Shown: positions 45,461 to 54,758, counted from the stretch's first letter. The stretch: 64,000 nucleotides of DNA from Brevibacillus borstelensis (GCF_003710865.1 NZ_RHHO01000012.1:124001-188000), one strand, 5' to 3'. Made by a program: numbers and translations. Notes: generated from the sequence alone by a model not told the origin.

Positions 45461-45489
45461 TAAATCCGAACATTAAAACCGAACATTCG
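45461..45489. promoter_or_regulatory. tandem PurBox-like sites
   Basis: AAATCCGAACATT and AAAACCGAACATT follow each other in direct orientation. Each fits the Bacillus PurR site AWWWCCGAACWWT. They lie about 75 bp upstream of the promoter at 45357-45385. Classic PurBox pairs are inverted, so the direct arrangement is unusual. No purR gene is in the window. Confidence 0.5.
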
Positions 45490-45635
45490 TGATTTAACTG
45501 TGGGATTTTCGTACATCAGCAGCTTATTTCCTTCACCGGACAGCGTGCCAAGAATTCTCCCAAATAGGACCGGCTGCTCCGGACGCCTCGTACACGATCA
45601 ACAGTCCTCGTGAAAGCCCTGCATGTTCTGGTATG

Positions 45636-45779
45636 TTAAATATCTTTTTTGTCCTTTTGATTTGCCTGAAGCAATTCAATAATCTGTTTGTTTTGTTTTA
45701 CGAGTTCTTTTGAGTTCATTGCGATAGAGAGTAAACAAGCAAAACTCAGCATACTGAGGATAAATATACCTAAAATCAC
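45636..45779 (-). CDS. 47-aa single-pass membrane protein
   Basis: The small frame encodes a hydrophobic helix (residues 2-20, ILGIFILSMLSFACLLSIA) followed by a charged, coiled-coil-like tail (NSKELVKQNKQIIELLQ, NQKDKKDI). GTG at 45779 has GGAAGG about 7 nt upstream, and TATAAT lies about 27 nt before that. Function is unknown. It sits in the 880-bp stretch between the guanine riboswitch and the glycosyltransferase-like gene, which otherwise holds only the purine regulatory sites. Confidence 0.6.
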   Translation of the reverse strand: MILGIFILSMLSFACLLSIAMNSKELVKQNKQIIELLQANQKDKKDI

Positions 45780-45805
45780 ATGATCACCTTCCCTTTTTTC
45801 CCACA

Positions 45806-45811
45806 ATTATA
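45806..45811 (-). promoter_or_regulatory. -10 element of the 47-aa membrane protein gene
   Basis: A perfect TATAAT on the minus strand; the best -35 candidate, TTGTAA, is 19 nt further upstream. Confidence 0.4.
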
Positions 45812-46074
45812 CAAGACCACGCATCATTCATTACAATTTCTCTGATTTCGACGAGACAAAGTGAGGAGGGTTTCAGGGTTTTACATAATTTGAACAATAC
45901 ATACTTAACTCATTGACTCAAGAAGGCAGACAGACCCCCATTTTGCAGGTTTTCCATATCTGTCGTATTCACCCTAAGGAAAAAAATCATATCCTATCTG
46001 GAACGTTCGGACACACTAGCCGACCTGTTCAGACACATATGCTTGAAAGTGCTAAGCGAAAAGGAGTTGAGAAG

Positions 46075-46896
46075 TTGACACATTCAGCAAACAGGACCTT
46101 CAACAGCTCTATCAAAATTGATGTCCTGATCCCGGCTATCGAGAAAGACCTTGGCACTCTTCCCTATGTCATTGACAGTATCCGTACACAAGTAAAGCAT
46201 CCGATCGGCAAGATCATGGTTGTATCGCCACCAAGCAAGCGAATCCAAGCCCTTTGCCGGCGTAAAAACTGCACCTTCATCAATGAAAAACGCGTCCTTC
46301 CGATTACAAAAAAAGACATTCGCTACCAAACCAAACGCACCAATCGCTCAGGCTGGCTGCTTCAACAATTGTTGAAGCTGGCGGGAGGAAACCTGACCAA
46401 GCGAAAGTATTATCTTGTGATCGACGCCGACACCATTCTCATCCGCCCTCATGTCTTTCTCGTCAACGGGAAAACCGTTTTTTACTGCCGTAACTGGAGT
46501 CGTCCCGAGTATTTTCGCACCTATAAGAAATTGCTGGGGACCAAGCCAACCGCCTCGCGCTCTTTCGTTGCCCACTATATGCTGTTCGACAAATCGAAGC
46601 TCTCCCGACTGAAGTGGAAAATTGAAGCCAGGCATAAGACTAGGTGGTACTGGGCGATTATCAAGAAGACCAACAAACAGAGTTATGCCGGCTTCTCCGA
46701 GTTCGAAACCTACGGTAACTTCGTGAAAGCTCACTACCCCGGTCATCTGGTTGCAAGAAGTGCCCTTAACAAAAGCTGCTCCTCAACACCAGCATCACTT
46801 ACTCGTGAGCAACTCTTCAGAATGGCCCAGAAATACAGGTCTATCTCCTTTCATAAACGCCGCTGGTATATCCGGAAGACCGGCTTGAGAAAATGA
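46075..46896 (+). CDS. glycosyltransferase-like protein (DUF6492-like, GT-A type)
   Basis: The 273-aa basic protein starts IKIDVLIPAIEKDLGTLPYV, like a GT-A nucleotide-binding start, and has a metal-binding DxD at Asp117-x-Asp119 in YYLVIDADTILI. The segment RSFVAHYMLFDKSKLSRL and later GFSEFETYGNFV resemble DUF6492-type glycosyltransferases. TTG at 46075 follows AAAAGGAG by 8 nt; the 54 residues before it lack support. It stands alone without other polysaccharide genes, so the acceptor is unknown. Confidence 0.65.
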   Translation: MTHSANRTFNSSIKIDVLIPAIEKDLGTLPYVIDSIRTQVKHPIGKIMVVSPPSKRIQALCRRKNCTFINEKRVLPITKKDIRYQTKRTNRSGWLLQQLLKLAGGNLTKRKYYLVIDADTILIRPHVFLVNGKTVFYCRNWSRPEYFRTYKKLLGTKPTASRSFVAHYMLFDKSKLSRLKWKIEARHKTRWYWAIIKKTNKQSYAGFSEFETYGNFVKAHYPGHLVARSALNKSCSSTPASLTREQLFRMAQKYRSISFHKRRWYIRKTGLRK

Positions 46897-46917
46897 AGAG
46901 CCCGGTTTTTTATCAAC

Positions 46918-46952
46918 AAAAAAAGAGCGGTCCCCTGTTTAAGGACCACTCT
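46918..46952 (-). terminator. terminator of the AGCS symporter gene
   Basis: AGAG-C-GGTCC and GGACC-A-CTCT pair, with a T run on the minus strand, 20 nt past the symporter stop. It also faces the end of the glycosyltransferase-like gene. Confidence 0.8.
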
Positions 46953-46971
46953 TCCATATCCGTTGCCAACG

Positions 46972-48399
46972 TTATGATACTGCTTTTTTCTCGCTCGCTT
47001 CCTCTGACCAGCACTCGACCTTCGGGAGGCCTGGGATGGAGCTTGCGTGAAATACCGGATTCTTGCCGGCTTTCTTTTGCTTTGTATAATCCTTCAGAGC
47101 GGCAAATGCGACTTTCCCCAGCACGGCGATTGCAAACAGGTTGAGGAGCGCCATCAAAGCCATGAAGAGATCGGCGAGATCCCAGACAATGCTGATTTTG
47201 GCTACCGATCCGAACATGACCATGCCCACTACCAGCAGGCGGTAAATCGTCAGCCACTTCTTGTCCGACTTGATAAACTCGATGTTGGTTTCCCCGTAGT
47301 AGTAGTTGCCTACCACCGAGCTGAAGGCAAACAAGAGGACGATCAAAGCGACAAACGAGCTTGCCCAGCCGCCTACATGCGAGCTGAGCGCGGCCTGGGT
47401 GAGGGCGATTCCGTCCAGTCCTTCTGTCGTATACATGCCGGAAAGCAGCACGATAAATGCAGTAGCACTGCAGACAAGCAGGGTATCGACGAAGACACCA
47501 AGCGCCTGAATGAGCCCTTGCTTCACAGGGTGCGTCACATCAGCTGTAGCTGCAGCGTTGGCTGCGCTCCCCATACCCGCTTCGTTGGAAAACAGTCCTC
47601 GCTTGATGCCCTGCATGATCGCAGCACCAAGACCGCCGCCGACCACCTGCTCCATGCCGAACGCCGACTTGACGATCAGGGCCAGCACGCCCGGAAGCTG
47701 TCCGATGTTGGTCACGACGACGAAGAGCGCAACGAGTACGTAGGCCCCAGCCATGAACGGCACGAGGAATTCAGCTACCTTCGCAACCCGTTTGACACCA
47801 CCAAAAATGATAATACCAGTTACAACCGAAAGAATTACTCCCATCAGAGTGCGGTTGACGCCATAGGCAGTCTGAAACGCCTGGGTGATCGTATTCGCCT
47901 GTACGGCGTTGAACACAAACCCGAAACAGAGCGTAATCAGGATGGCGAACAGCACACCCATCCAACGCTTTTTCAGCCCTTGCTCCATGTAGTAGGCAGG
48001 GCCGCCGCGAAAGCCGCTCGCATCCTTCACCTTATAGATCTGCGCCAGTGTGCTTTCCACGAACGCAGAAGCGGAACCGATCAGGGCGATCAGCCACATC
48101 CAGAAGACAGCCCCGGGTCCTCCCACAGAGATCGCCATGGCTACACCGGCCAAATTCCCTGTTCCGACCCGTGACGCGGTACTGATGCAAAAAGCCTGGA
48201 AGGAGGAAATGCTCTCTTTCTTCTTTCCTGCCCCTTTTGCTCCTTCGCCCAGGAGGCGGAACATTTCTCCTGCCATTCGAAATTGCACGAATTTTGTTTG
48301 AAAAGTAAAATAAATACCTAAAATAATGAGCACTGCAATGAGGATTTTCGACCACAGGAAATCATTGAAAATCCCAACAAGATTCTCTAAAAACGCCAT
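46972..48399 (-). CDS. sodium:alanine symporter (AGCS family)
   Basis: The 475-aa carrier has about 11 TM helices and the AGCS signature stretches ISTASRVGTGNLAGVAMAIS, GFRGGPAYYMEQGL and GIKRGLFSNEAGMGSAANAA. It imports alanine or glycine with sodium. Start codons TTG 48402 and ATG 48399 are adjacent; GGGGGTG lies upstream. It is divergent from the D-amino-acid-type aldolase gene, hinting at a shared amino acid context. Confidence 0.92.
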   Translation of the reverse strand: MAFLENLVGIFNDFLWSKILIAVLIILGIYFTFQTKFVQFRMAGEMFRLLGEGAKGAGKKKESISSFQAFCISTASRVGTGNLAGVAMAISVGGPGAVFWMWLIALIGSASAFVESTLAQIYKVKDASGFRGGPAYYMEQGLKKRWMGVLFAILITLCFGFVFNAVQANTITQAFQTAYGVNRTLMGVILSVVTGIIIFGGVKRVAKVAEFLVPFMAGAYVLVALFVVVTNIGQLPGVLALIVKSAFGMEQVVGGGLGAAIMQGIKRGLFSNEAGMGSAANAAATADVTHPVKQGLIQALGVFVDTLLVCSATAFIVLLSGMYTTEGLDGIALTQAALSSHVGGWASSFVALIVLLFAFSSVVGNYYYGETNIEFIKSDKKWLTIYRLLVVGMVMFGSVAKISIVWDLADLFMALMALLNLFAIAVLGKVAFAALKDYTKQKKAGKNPVFHASSIPGLPKVECWSEEASEKKAVS

Positions 48400-48594
48400 C
48401 AATGCACGAGCACCCCCAGTTGTCTATATATCAACAAATTATACGTCAGTTAGTTTATCACAAAACGTTCAAAAAGAAGTGTGCCAAATTTTCTATTTTG
48501 TGCTTCCCTGGCAAAACACAAATATTTCATGAATAAACGGAATATTTGTACTATGATGAGTGTTAGCAGTGCATTGCGGGAAGGTGGCTGTTCC

Positions 48595-49782
48595 GTGCGC
48601 GATTACCGCTACTATCAAACGATATTTGCTGGAATCCCCAAGCCTTTTGCCTTTGTCGATCTGGATCTACTCGGGATCAATGCCCAGCAGATCCGCCTCC
48701 GCAGCCAGGGAAAAATGATTCGCATTGCCAGTAAATCGATTCGCAGCGTCGAGCTTTTGAAGCATTTGCTGGAGATGGATGACTGCTTTCGGGGAATCAT
48801 GTGTTATTCGGCCCCGGAAGCTCTTCATCTGGCTAACCACGGTCTGGATGACCTGTTGCTGGGATACCCGATATGGGAGCCGGTTTGGCTGGAGAAGCTG
48901 GCTATAGCCGTCAGGGACGGACACGCCATCACATTCATGGTCGACTCGGTCGAGCATGCAGAACACCTGGAAAAGTTCGCTCGTCAGTTCAAGGTAAGAC
49001 TGCCTGTATGTCTGGATGCCGACATGTCCACCGACTTTTTCGGACTCCACTTCGGTGTCTGGCGTTCTTCTGTGCGGTCCATCGAACAAGCCCTCTATGT
49101 CCTGCGCCGCATTGTCGCGTCCAATCACCTGGAGGCAGCAGGCTTGATGGGGTACGAAGCGCAGATAGCCGGGGTAGGCGACCGCGCGCCAGGAAGCATT
49201 TTCAAAAATATCGCCGTCCGTATGCTCAAGCATGTGTCTCGACGTGAAATTCGCGACCGCCGCGCCTTGCTCCTGGAAACCGTCCGACAGATGGGAATTT
49301 CCCTCCGCTTTTTTAACGGCGGCGGCACCGGAAGCCTTCATTGGACGGGAAAAGAAGACGCAATTACTGAAGTGACAGCCGGTTCCGGATTCTTTGCTCC
49401 CGGCCTTTTTGACCACTATATCGATTTTCGCTGCCAGCCGGCGGCCGGTTATGCAGTCGAGATCGTTCGCAAGCCTGCTGCTGGTATTTTTACCTGCGCT
49501 GGAGGTGGCTTCATCGCTTCGGGCTCAGCCGGGAGAGACAAACTCCCCAAGCCTTACCTGCCGAAAGGTGCTTCTCTGCTTCCAAACGAAGGGGCTGGCG
49601 AGGTACAGACACCGGTTCGCTACCGCGGAGGGGAGACTTTGCAGCTCGGCGATCCGATCTTTTTCCGCCACGCCAAAGCGGGCGAGCTGTGCGAACACTT
49701 CACCCGGCTCTACTGTGTGTCAGATGGACGTATCGTCAAAGAAGTGACGACTTACAGGGGGGATGGCTTATGCCAATCGTGA
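48595..49782 (+). CDS. amino acid deaminase/aldolase (DSD1/alanine-racemase fold)
   Basis: The 395-aa PLP enzyme has an N-terminal alanine-racemase-like barrel with the likely Schiff-base Lys47 in MIRIASKSIRS and a C-terminal D-serine-dehydratase-like domain (ITEVTAGSGFFAPGLFDHY). Family members act on D-serine or D-threonine. GTG at 48595 lies 7 nt after GGGAAGGTGG, so the 38 residues of the longer frame are rejected. A candidate promoter is TTCATG-N17-TACTAT just upstream. It overlaps the lactone oxidase gene by 13 nt. Confidence 0.8.
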   Translation: MRDYRYYQTIFAGIPKPFAFVDLDLLGINAQQIRLRSQGKMIRIASKSIRSVELLKHLLEMDDCFRGIMCYSAPEALHLANHGLDDLLLGYPIWEPVWLEKLAIAVRDGHAITFMVDSVEHAEHLEKFARQFKVRLPVCLDADMSTDFFGLHFGVWRSSVRSIEQALYVLRRIVASNHLEAAGLMGYEAQIAGVGDRAPGSIFKNIAVRMLKHVSRREIRDRRALLLETVRQMGISLRFFNGGGTGSLHWTGKEDAITEVTAGSGFFAPGLFDHYIDFRCQPAAGYAVEIVRKPAAGIFTCAGGGFIASGSAGRDKLPKPYLPKGASLLPNEGAGEVQTPVRYRGGETLQLGDPIFFRHAKAGELCEHFTRLYCVSDGRIVKEVTTYRGDGLCQS

Positions 49783-51098
49783 GCAAGTCCGGAAAGCTGT
49801 GGAGAAACTGGGCCGGCAATGTGCAGAGCCGGCCTGACCAGATCGTTTTTCCGGGAAGCATTGCCGATGTCGTCGCCATCGTGAAGCAATGTGCCGGGCA
49901 GGGGCTGCGCATCCGTGTAGTCGGTTCCGGCCACTCGTTTACAGGTCTGGTCCAGACCGATGAATGCCTGTTGTCTCTTGACCGTCTGCAAGGTCTGGCA
50001 AGCGTAGATGCCGAAAAAGGAGTCGCCGAGGTATGGGCAGGGACCAAGCTGAAAGCGCTCGGCGAACTGCTTCACTCCCACGGCCTCTCTCAAGAAAATC
50101 TGGGGGATATCAATGCCCAATCCATCGCTGGAGCAGTCAGTACAGGAACACACGGCACGGGCATCCGGTTTGGCAGCCTGTCCACGCAGGTTGTCGGCCT
50201 GACCATCGTAACTGCAGCAGGTGAGGTGGTGGATTGCTCGGCTGAGAGCCATCCTTCCTTGTTTCCCGCCCTGCAGGTATCGCTCGGTCTGCTCGGAGTG
50301 ATCGTCAAGGTACGCCTTCGCGTCATCCCGAAGCTGCAGCTCCGATACGAGAGCATGCGGCTTCCCGTGGAAACATGTCTGGACCAACTGGACAAATGGA
50401 CCGCAGAAAACCGTCATTTTGAATTTTTCCTGTTCCCCTACTCACAGCTCGTCCAGGCCAAACGCATGAATGAAACGGCTGACCCCCCTAGTCCATATCT
50501 GCGCTGGAATCATTTCAAACAACTCATTTTGGAAAACGGCTTTTTCTGGCTCCTCTCCGAGAGCTGCCGCCTATTCCCGCCCCTGTGCCCGTCCGCAAGT
50601 CAGCTATCCGCCAAAGCTGTGCCTTCCGTCTCGGGAACGGGTTTGAGCCACCGTCTCTTTGCCACCCCTCGTCTGGTGCGCTTCCACGAGATGGAGTACA
50701 GTGTACCCGCCGACCGGATGAAGGAAGTAATTGAGGAGATCCAGACAGCGATCGAGCGGCACCGTTTCGCCGTCCATTTTCCCATCGAGTGCCGTTATGT
50801 AAAAAAGGACGACATCTGGCTCAGTCCCGCCTACGAACGAGATTCAGCCTACATTGCCGTCCACATGTACAAAGGCATGCCTTACCAAGCCTACTTTTCT
50901 TGCGTCGAAGAAATTTTTTGGAAATACGGAGGCCGTCCTCACTGGGGAAAAATGCACAGGATGGACACCGCAGGATTGCACAAGGCTTTCCCTCGCTTGA
51001 AGGACTTTCTGGCTGTCAGAGAAGAGTGGGATCCGCAGGCCCGATTTGCCAATGACTATCTGTCGCATCTCCTGGGCATAGCATCCGGCTCTCCGTGA
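49770..51098 (+). CDS. D-arabinono-1,4-lactone oxidase-like FAD enzyme
   Basis: The 442-aa protein has a PCMH-type FAD domain. His55 in VVGSGHSFTGL is the likely covalent FAD attachment. The ALO-type C-terminal domain ends with RPHWGKMHRMD. It oxidises an aldonolactone or sugar alcohol with oxygen or another acceptor. ATG 49770 follows AGGGGGG by 7 nt. Translational coupling to the PLP aldolase suggests both work on one pathway, but no shared substrate is obvious. Confidence 0.85.
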   Translation: MPIVSKSGKLWRNWAGNVQSRPDQIVFPGSIADVVAIVKQCAGQGLRIRVVGSGHSFTGLVQTDECLLSLDRLQGLASVDAEKGVAEVWAGTKLKALGELLHSHGLSQENLGDINAQSIAGAVSTGTHGTGIRFGSLSTQVVGLTIVTAAGEVVDCSAESHPSLFPALQVSLGLLGVIVKVRLRVIPKLQLRYESMRLPVETCLDQLDKWTAENRHFEFFLFPYSQLVQAKRMNETADPPSPYLRWNHFKQLILENGFFWLLSESCRLFPPLCPSASQLSAKAVPSVSGTGLSHRLFATPRLVRFHEMEYSVPADRMKEVIEEIQTAIERHRFAVHFPIECRYVKKDDIWLSPAYERDSAYIAVHMYKGMPYQAYFSCVEEIFWKYGGRPHWGKMHRMDTAGLHKAFPRLKDFLAVREEWDPQARFANDYLSHLLGIASGSP

Positions 51099-51272
51099 CC
51101 GTCTATTACGCATGTTTCGGCCTATTGCTTTATTGCTTCTTTGTCCGCCATTGGGGCAAGGCCCCCGGTTCCATCAGTGACCTTTACTCCATTTGTACTT
51201 CTTCTGTTCATCCCGGACAGCTCTTTCTTTATAATGGGAGCAGACAAATCAAAGCGAGGAGGCTTCCCTTTC

Positions 51273-51656
51273 ATGGAATTCACGGCCAAGGAACACGGTT
51301 TTGTAGCACATCTGTCTTATGGAGATCTTCACGTTTCCGGTGACGAACAGTACGGGTTTCGCCCGTTTCAATTGCTCGTTTCCTCCATTGCGGTCTGCGG
51401 CGCGGGCGTATTGCGGAAGGTGCTGGAAAAGATGAGGATGCCCTGCAGCGACATGAAAGTGACTGCGGACGTGGAGCGCAACGAGGACAAGGCAAACCGG
51501 GTGGAAAAAATCCATCTTCATTATGTCATCACGGGGGAGCAGCTTCAGGCGGACAAGGTGAAGAAAGCGATTGAGCTGGCTAGGAAAAACTGCCCGATGG
51601 CGCAATCGGTCGAAGGAAGCATTTTGATTACGGAGACGTTTGAACTGGTTTCCTGA
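51273..51656 (+). CDS. OsmC family protein
   Basis: The 127-aa protein has the two redox cysteines of OsmC/Ohr-type folds, Cys42 in SSIAVCGAGVL and Cys107 in RKNCPMAQSVEGSI. It may reduce organic hydroperoxides or serve a thiol-related role. GCGAGGAGG lies upstream of ATG 51273; the longer frame is not supported. It follows the lactone oxidase by 175 nt on the same strand. Confidence 0.85.
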   Translation: MEFTAKEHGFVAHLSYGDLHVSGDEQYGFRPFQLLVSSIAVCGAGVLRKVLEKMRMPCSDMKVTADVERNEDKANRVEKIHLHYVITGEQLQADKVKKAIELARKNCPMAQSVEGSILITETFELVS

Positions 51657-51700
51657 AATAAAAGATTAAAAGCTCTATAAGGGGTAGGACGGGCTTTGGG

Positions 51701-51920
51701 GGAGGAGATGAAACAGAAGAAAAAGGCTCAAGGCTCGGTGGGACACTGCTTGGGGGATTGACTGGCCGGCTTCATTTCAAAAGCGGGACCGCGTCCAAAA
51801 GCAGATGGTTCGAGGGTGCGTTTTCAGAGGTTGGACGCTGAAAGCGTGTCCCGCTTTTGAAATGAAGCCTGGGAGGTGTCCCAAAGGCCTTCGCATTTTT
51901 CTTCTGTTTCATCTCTACAG
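51701..51920 (+). repeat. palindromic intergenic repeat, copy 5
   Basis: The inner arm CTTCATTTCAAAAGCGGGAC faces GTCCCGCTTTTGAAATGAAG exactly, and the outer arm GAAACAGAAGAAAAAG faces the complementary TTTTTCTTCTGTTTC. It lies between the convergent OsmC and NCS2 permease genes. The following 51921-52118 shows T-rich DNA without a gene. Confidence 0.9.
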
Positions 51921-52118
51921 CTTTGTCCTTTACTGTCTTTTGGCAGGTCAATCAGAGAAGAAGGCTTAAAAGAGTTCCTTCTTTGTTTCGTCCCCTTTCT
52001 TAGTTTCTTTGTTGTTCTTTGTTCGTTGTTCTCTGTACTCCTATCTTCACCCCTCGTTTTTCAAAACTTGTATCAAATTGAATTTCTGCTAATCAAATTT
52101 TCCTCGGCTACAAAATTA

Positions 52119-52144
52119 GGGTGCCCGCGTTTTTGGGGCACCCT
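52119..52144. terminator. terminator-like hairpin after the permease gene
   Basis: GGGTGCCC and GGGCACCC form an 8-bp stem with a 9-nt loop, flanked by TTT on the plus side and TAATTTT on the minus side. It lies 38 nt past the permease stop. Confidence 0.6.
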
Positions 52145-52181
52145 TTCACATATTTGCCTTTCTTTAAAGGCAAAGCGTTTT

Positions 52182-53528
52182 TTATGATCTGCTCTCAGCC
52201 GGGACTCCTTGCTTGGCCCAGCTTTTTTTGTCCGGGATGACTTGGTTTAGGATCAAGGTTGCCAATGCGCCTACGGTAATGTTGGAGGACAGGATGTAAT
52301 TGACGAAGTCAGGGGCGCCCTGGAGTGCGTCCTTTGGCAGCACTGTGACAGCGATGGTCAGCAAAATGGGCAGGCCGATGACCATCATGTTGCGCTCGTC
52401 GATGGTGATATGCTGAATGACTTTTAATCCGTTGGTCACAATCGCTACGCAGACGATGCCGAAAATGCCGTTGATTACGGGCTCGGGGATGCAGGTAATC
52501 GCTGCGGACAGCTTTGGCACCAGGCCCAGCGCGATGAGGATGATGCCTCCGGCCATGATTGCCATTCGGCTGGCTACTCCGGTTACCGCGAGCAGCCCGG
52601 CATTGGAGGAATACCCGGTCATCGGCGTTCCGCCAAACAACGCGCCTACAAAGCAGCCGAGACCTTCGCCCAAAGAAGCGCGGTTCAGCCTCTCTTCCGT
52701 CAGCTCCTTGCCCGTGACAGAGGAAACGACAAACCATGTACCCGTCGTTTCGATCATGATGATCAAATAAACGAACACCATGGTGAGAATCGCGCTGATG
52801 TCGAACACGGGGGCACCGTACGGGAAAAACTTGGGCAAAGAAAGCCAGGCGGCGCTTTTGACCGAGCTGAAGTCAACTCCTCCAAAGAACGCTGCCGTCA
52901 CCGTTCCGACGAAGATCGCGATCAACAAGGATACGAGGCGGAAAAACGTTCCTGCTTTCCCTGCCTTTTGTCCCAGCAGCATACAAGCGACCAATACTGC
53001 CGCCGAAACGGCTGCAATCAGGCTGTTTGTCCCGATGCTTCCCGGCGAATTGTAAATATTGGCCATCGCCGTAGGCATCAGTGCAATCCCGACGATGACA
53101 ATGACCGTCCCGCCTACCAACGGGGGAATGAACCTGCGTACGGCTTTCGCAAACCACTTCAGCGGATAGCCGACAAAAGCCATCAGCAATGCGCCGGGGA
53201 TGATGCTTCCGATCATCGCTGCCATACCCAGTTTGCTGCCGATCGCTGCCAAAGCGCCAATCGGAACGTAAGAGGGGCCCTGCACAACCGGCAGTCGAAT
53301 TCCGAAGCCAGTCTGGATCAATGTGCCGATACCGGTAGCCAAAAAGCACATTTGAATAAAGAAGGACGTACTGGAAGTATCCAATGTCAAAAGTCCTGCA
53401 ATGATAATCGGGGCAATGTACAAGTCCATGGCCAATACATGCTGCAAACCGAGCAAAAAAGCCTTTCCCACACTAATCTTGTCATCGACGCCCACGACAA
53501 GGCGAACGTCATCCCGCTGTTGTTCCAC
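52182..53528 (-). CDS. NCS2 family uracil/xanthine permease
   Basis: The 448-aa protein has about 12-14 TM helices and the NCS2 motifs QHVLAMDLYIAPIIIAG, GIRLPVVQGPSYVPIGALAA and GLGCFVGALFGGTPMTGYSS. It imports a nucleobase, most like the xanthine/urate branch, though specificity is uncertain. GTG at 53528 follows GGGAGG by 7 nt. It is divergent from the Rieske oxygenase gene; the 220-bp gap holds a TATAAT on the minus strand near 53580. Confidence 0.9.
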   Translation of the reverse strand: MEQQRDDVRLVVGVDDKISVGKAFLLGLQHVLAMDLYIAPIIIAGLLTLDTSSTSFFIQMCFLATGIGTLIQTGFGIRLPVVQGPSYVPIGALAAIGSKLGMAAMIGSIIPGALLMAFVGYPLKWFAKAVRRFIPPLVGGTVIVIVGIALMPTAMANIYNSPGSIGTNSLIAAVSAAVLVACMLLGQKAGKAGTFFRLVSLLIAIFVGTVTAAFFGGVDFSSVKSAAWLSLPKFFPYGAPVFDISAILTMVFVYLIIMIETTGTWFVVSSVTGKELTEERLNRASLGEGLGCFVGALFGGTPMTGYSSNAGLLAVTGVASRMAIMAGGIILIALGLVPKLSAAITCIPEPVINGIFGIVCVAIVTNGLKVIQHITIDERNMMVIGLPILLTIAVTVLPKDALQGAPDFVNYILSSNITVGALATLILNQVIPDKKSWAKQGVPAESRS

Positions 53529-53748
53529 CCTTATGCCTCCCTATGTTTTCTCAGCTATTAACGAATGTTATACGCCAGATTATAGGATAATCGAATTGTT
53601 TTGTACACAAAAATCGAATGACTTTCTCCTAACTAAAAATATTGTTCGTGTTTTTGTTGACTCTCTTTATCTACAGGGGCTAAAATATGAAGAAAATGTC
53701 CGCAAATAAACGTTGCACGGAAGTTGAGAAGGAAGGGTGTCCCTGACA

Positions 53749-54723
53749 ATGGTTCAAGATACTGTACTGAAAAATGACTGGATCGTCGCTTGCCGCTCCA
53801 CCGATTTGCAGGATCAGCCGAAGCAGATCGTGATCATGGGCGAGCGAATCGTCCTATTTCGAAACGATGAAGGTGTTCATGCCTTCAAGGATTTGTGCAT
53901 CCACCGCGGTGCGGCCCTTTCCCTCGGCTGTGTCCGGGACGGCAAGCTCGTCTGTCCTTATCACGGCTGGGAGTACGAGTCCACAGGGGCCTGCGTCAAG
54001 ATTCCTCAGCTTCCCGAGGATCAAGCCATCCCCGGAAAAGCGCGTGCCCTGTCCTACGGCTGTACGGAGCGCTACGGCTTTATTTGGGTCAACCTGGGGA
54101 ACAATCAGCCCGAGATGTTCCCTCTCCCGGAGTTTGGCGAGCCCGGTTTTCGCAACGTCATCTGGGGCCCCCAGAGCGTCCATGCAAAACCGCCGCGCGT
54201 CGTAGAGAATTTCCTCGATGTCGGGCATTTGGCTGTCGTTCATGAAGGCTACCTGGGCGTGGCTGAACACAGGGAGATCGGCGATTACCGTGTACACCGG
54301 AATGAAACCTCCATCTACTCCGACGAGATCGCCGTCTTTCAGCCTGACCCGGATGGTAGCGGACAAGCCAAGCACGTCTATTACACGTATGAAATCCTGC
54401 GTCCGCTATCTGTGAAATTTACGAAACGCGACCGGGAAACGGGTCATCTAATGTCCATTCTCCTGACAGTCGCACCGACGGAGGAAGGGAAAACAGTCGC
54501 CTACGGTGTCCTTTCTTTTAACTACGAGACTGGTACCACCGACGAGGAAATCGTCGAATTCCAAAACATGATTTTTGCCCAGGACAAGCCGATTGTGGAA
54601 AATCAAAAGCCGGAGGATTTGCCGCTCGATTTGCAGATGGAGCTGTCCCTGAAATGCGACCGGGTCAGTATCGCGTATCGGCAGTATTTGCAGGAGTTGG
54701 GCGTGACATTGGGGACTGCGTAG
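53749..54723 (+). CDS. Rieske non-haem iron oxygenase, alpha-type
   Basis: The 324-aa protein has the Rieske [2Fe-2S] ligands Cys50, His52, Cys69 and His72 (CIHRG and CPYHGWEY). The mononuclear iron motif ENFLDVGHLAVVHEG supplies the two His. It resembles short ring-hydroxylating or demethylating oxygenases such as vanillate demethylase-type enzymes. No reductase gene is nearby. Divergence from an NCS2 permease suggests a heterocyclic substrate; this is inference. ATG 53749 is preferred over GTG 53737, which abuts the AAGGAAGG. Confidence 0.87.
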   Translation: MVQDTVLKNDWIVACRSTDLQDQPKQIVIMGERIVLFRNDEGVHAFKDLCIHRGAALSLGCVRDGKLVCPYHGWEYESTGACVKIPQLPEDQAIPGKARALSYGCTERYGFIWVNLGNNQPEMFPLPEFGEPGFRNVIWGPQSVHAKPPRVVENFLDVGHLAVVHEGYLGVAEHREIGDYRVHRNETSIYSDEIAVFQPDPDGSGQAKHVYYTYEILRPLSVKFTKRDRETGHLMSILLTVAPTEEGKTVAYGVLSFNYETGTTDEEIVEFQNMIFAQDKPIVENQKPEDLPLDLQMELSLKCDRVSIAYRQYLQELGVTLGTA

Positions 54724-54758
54724 AAGTATACGCTCGAGATAGCTATAGAGGTTTGTGA

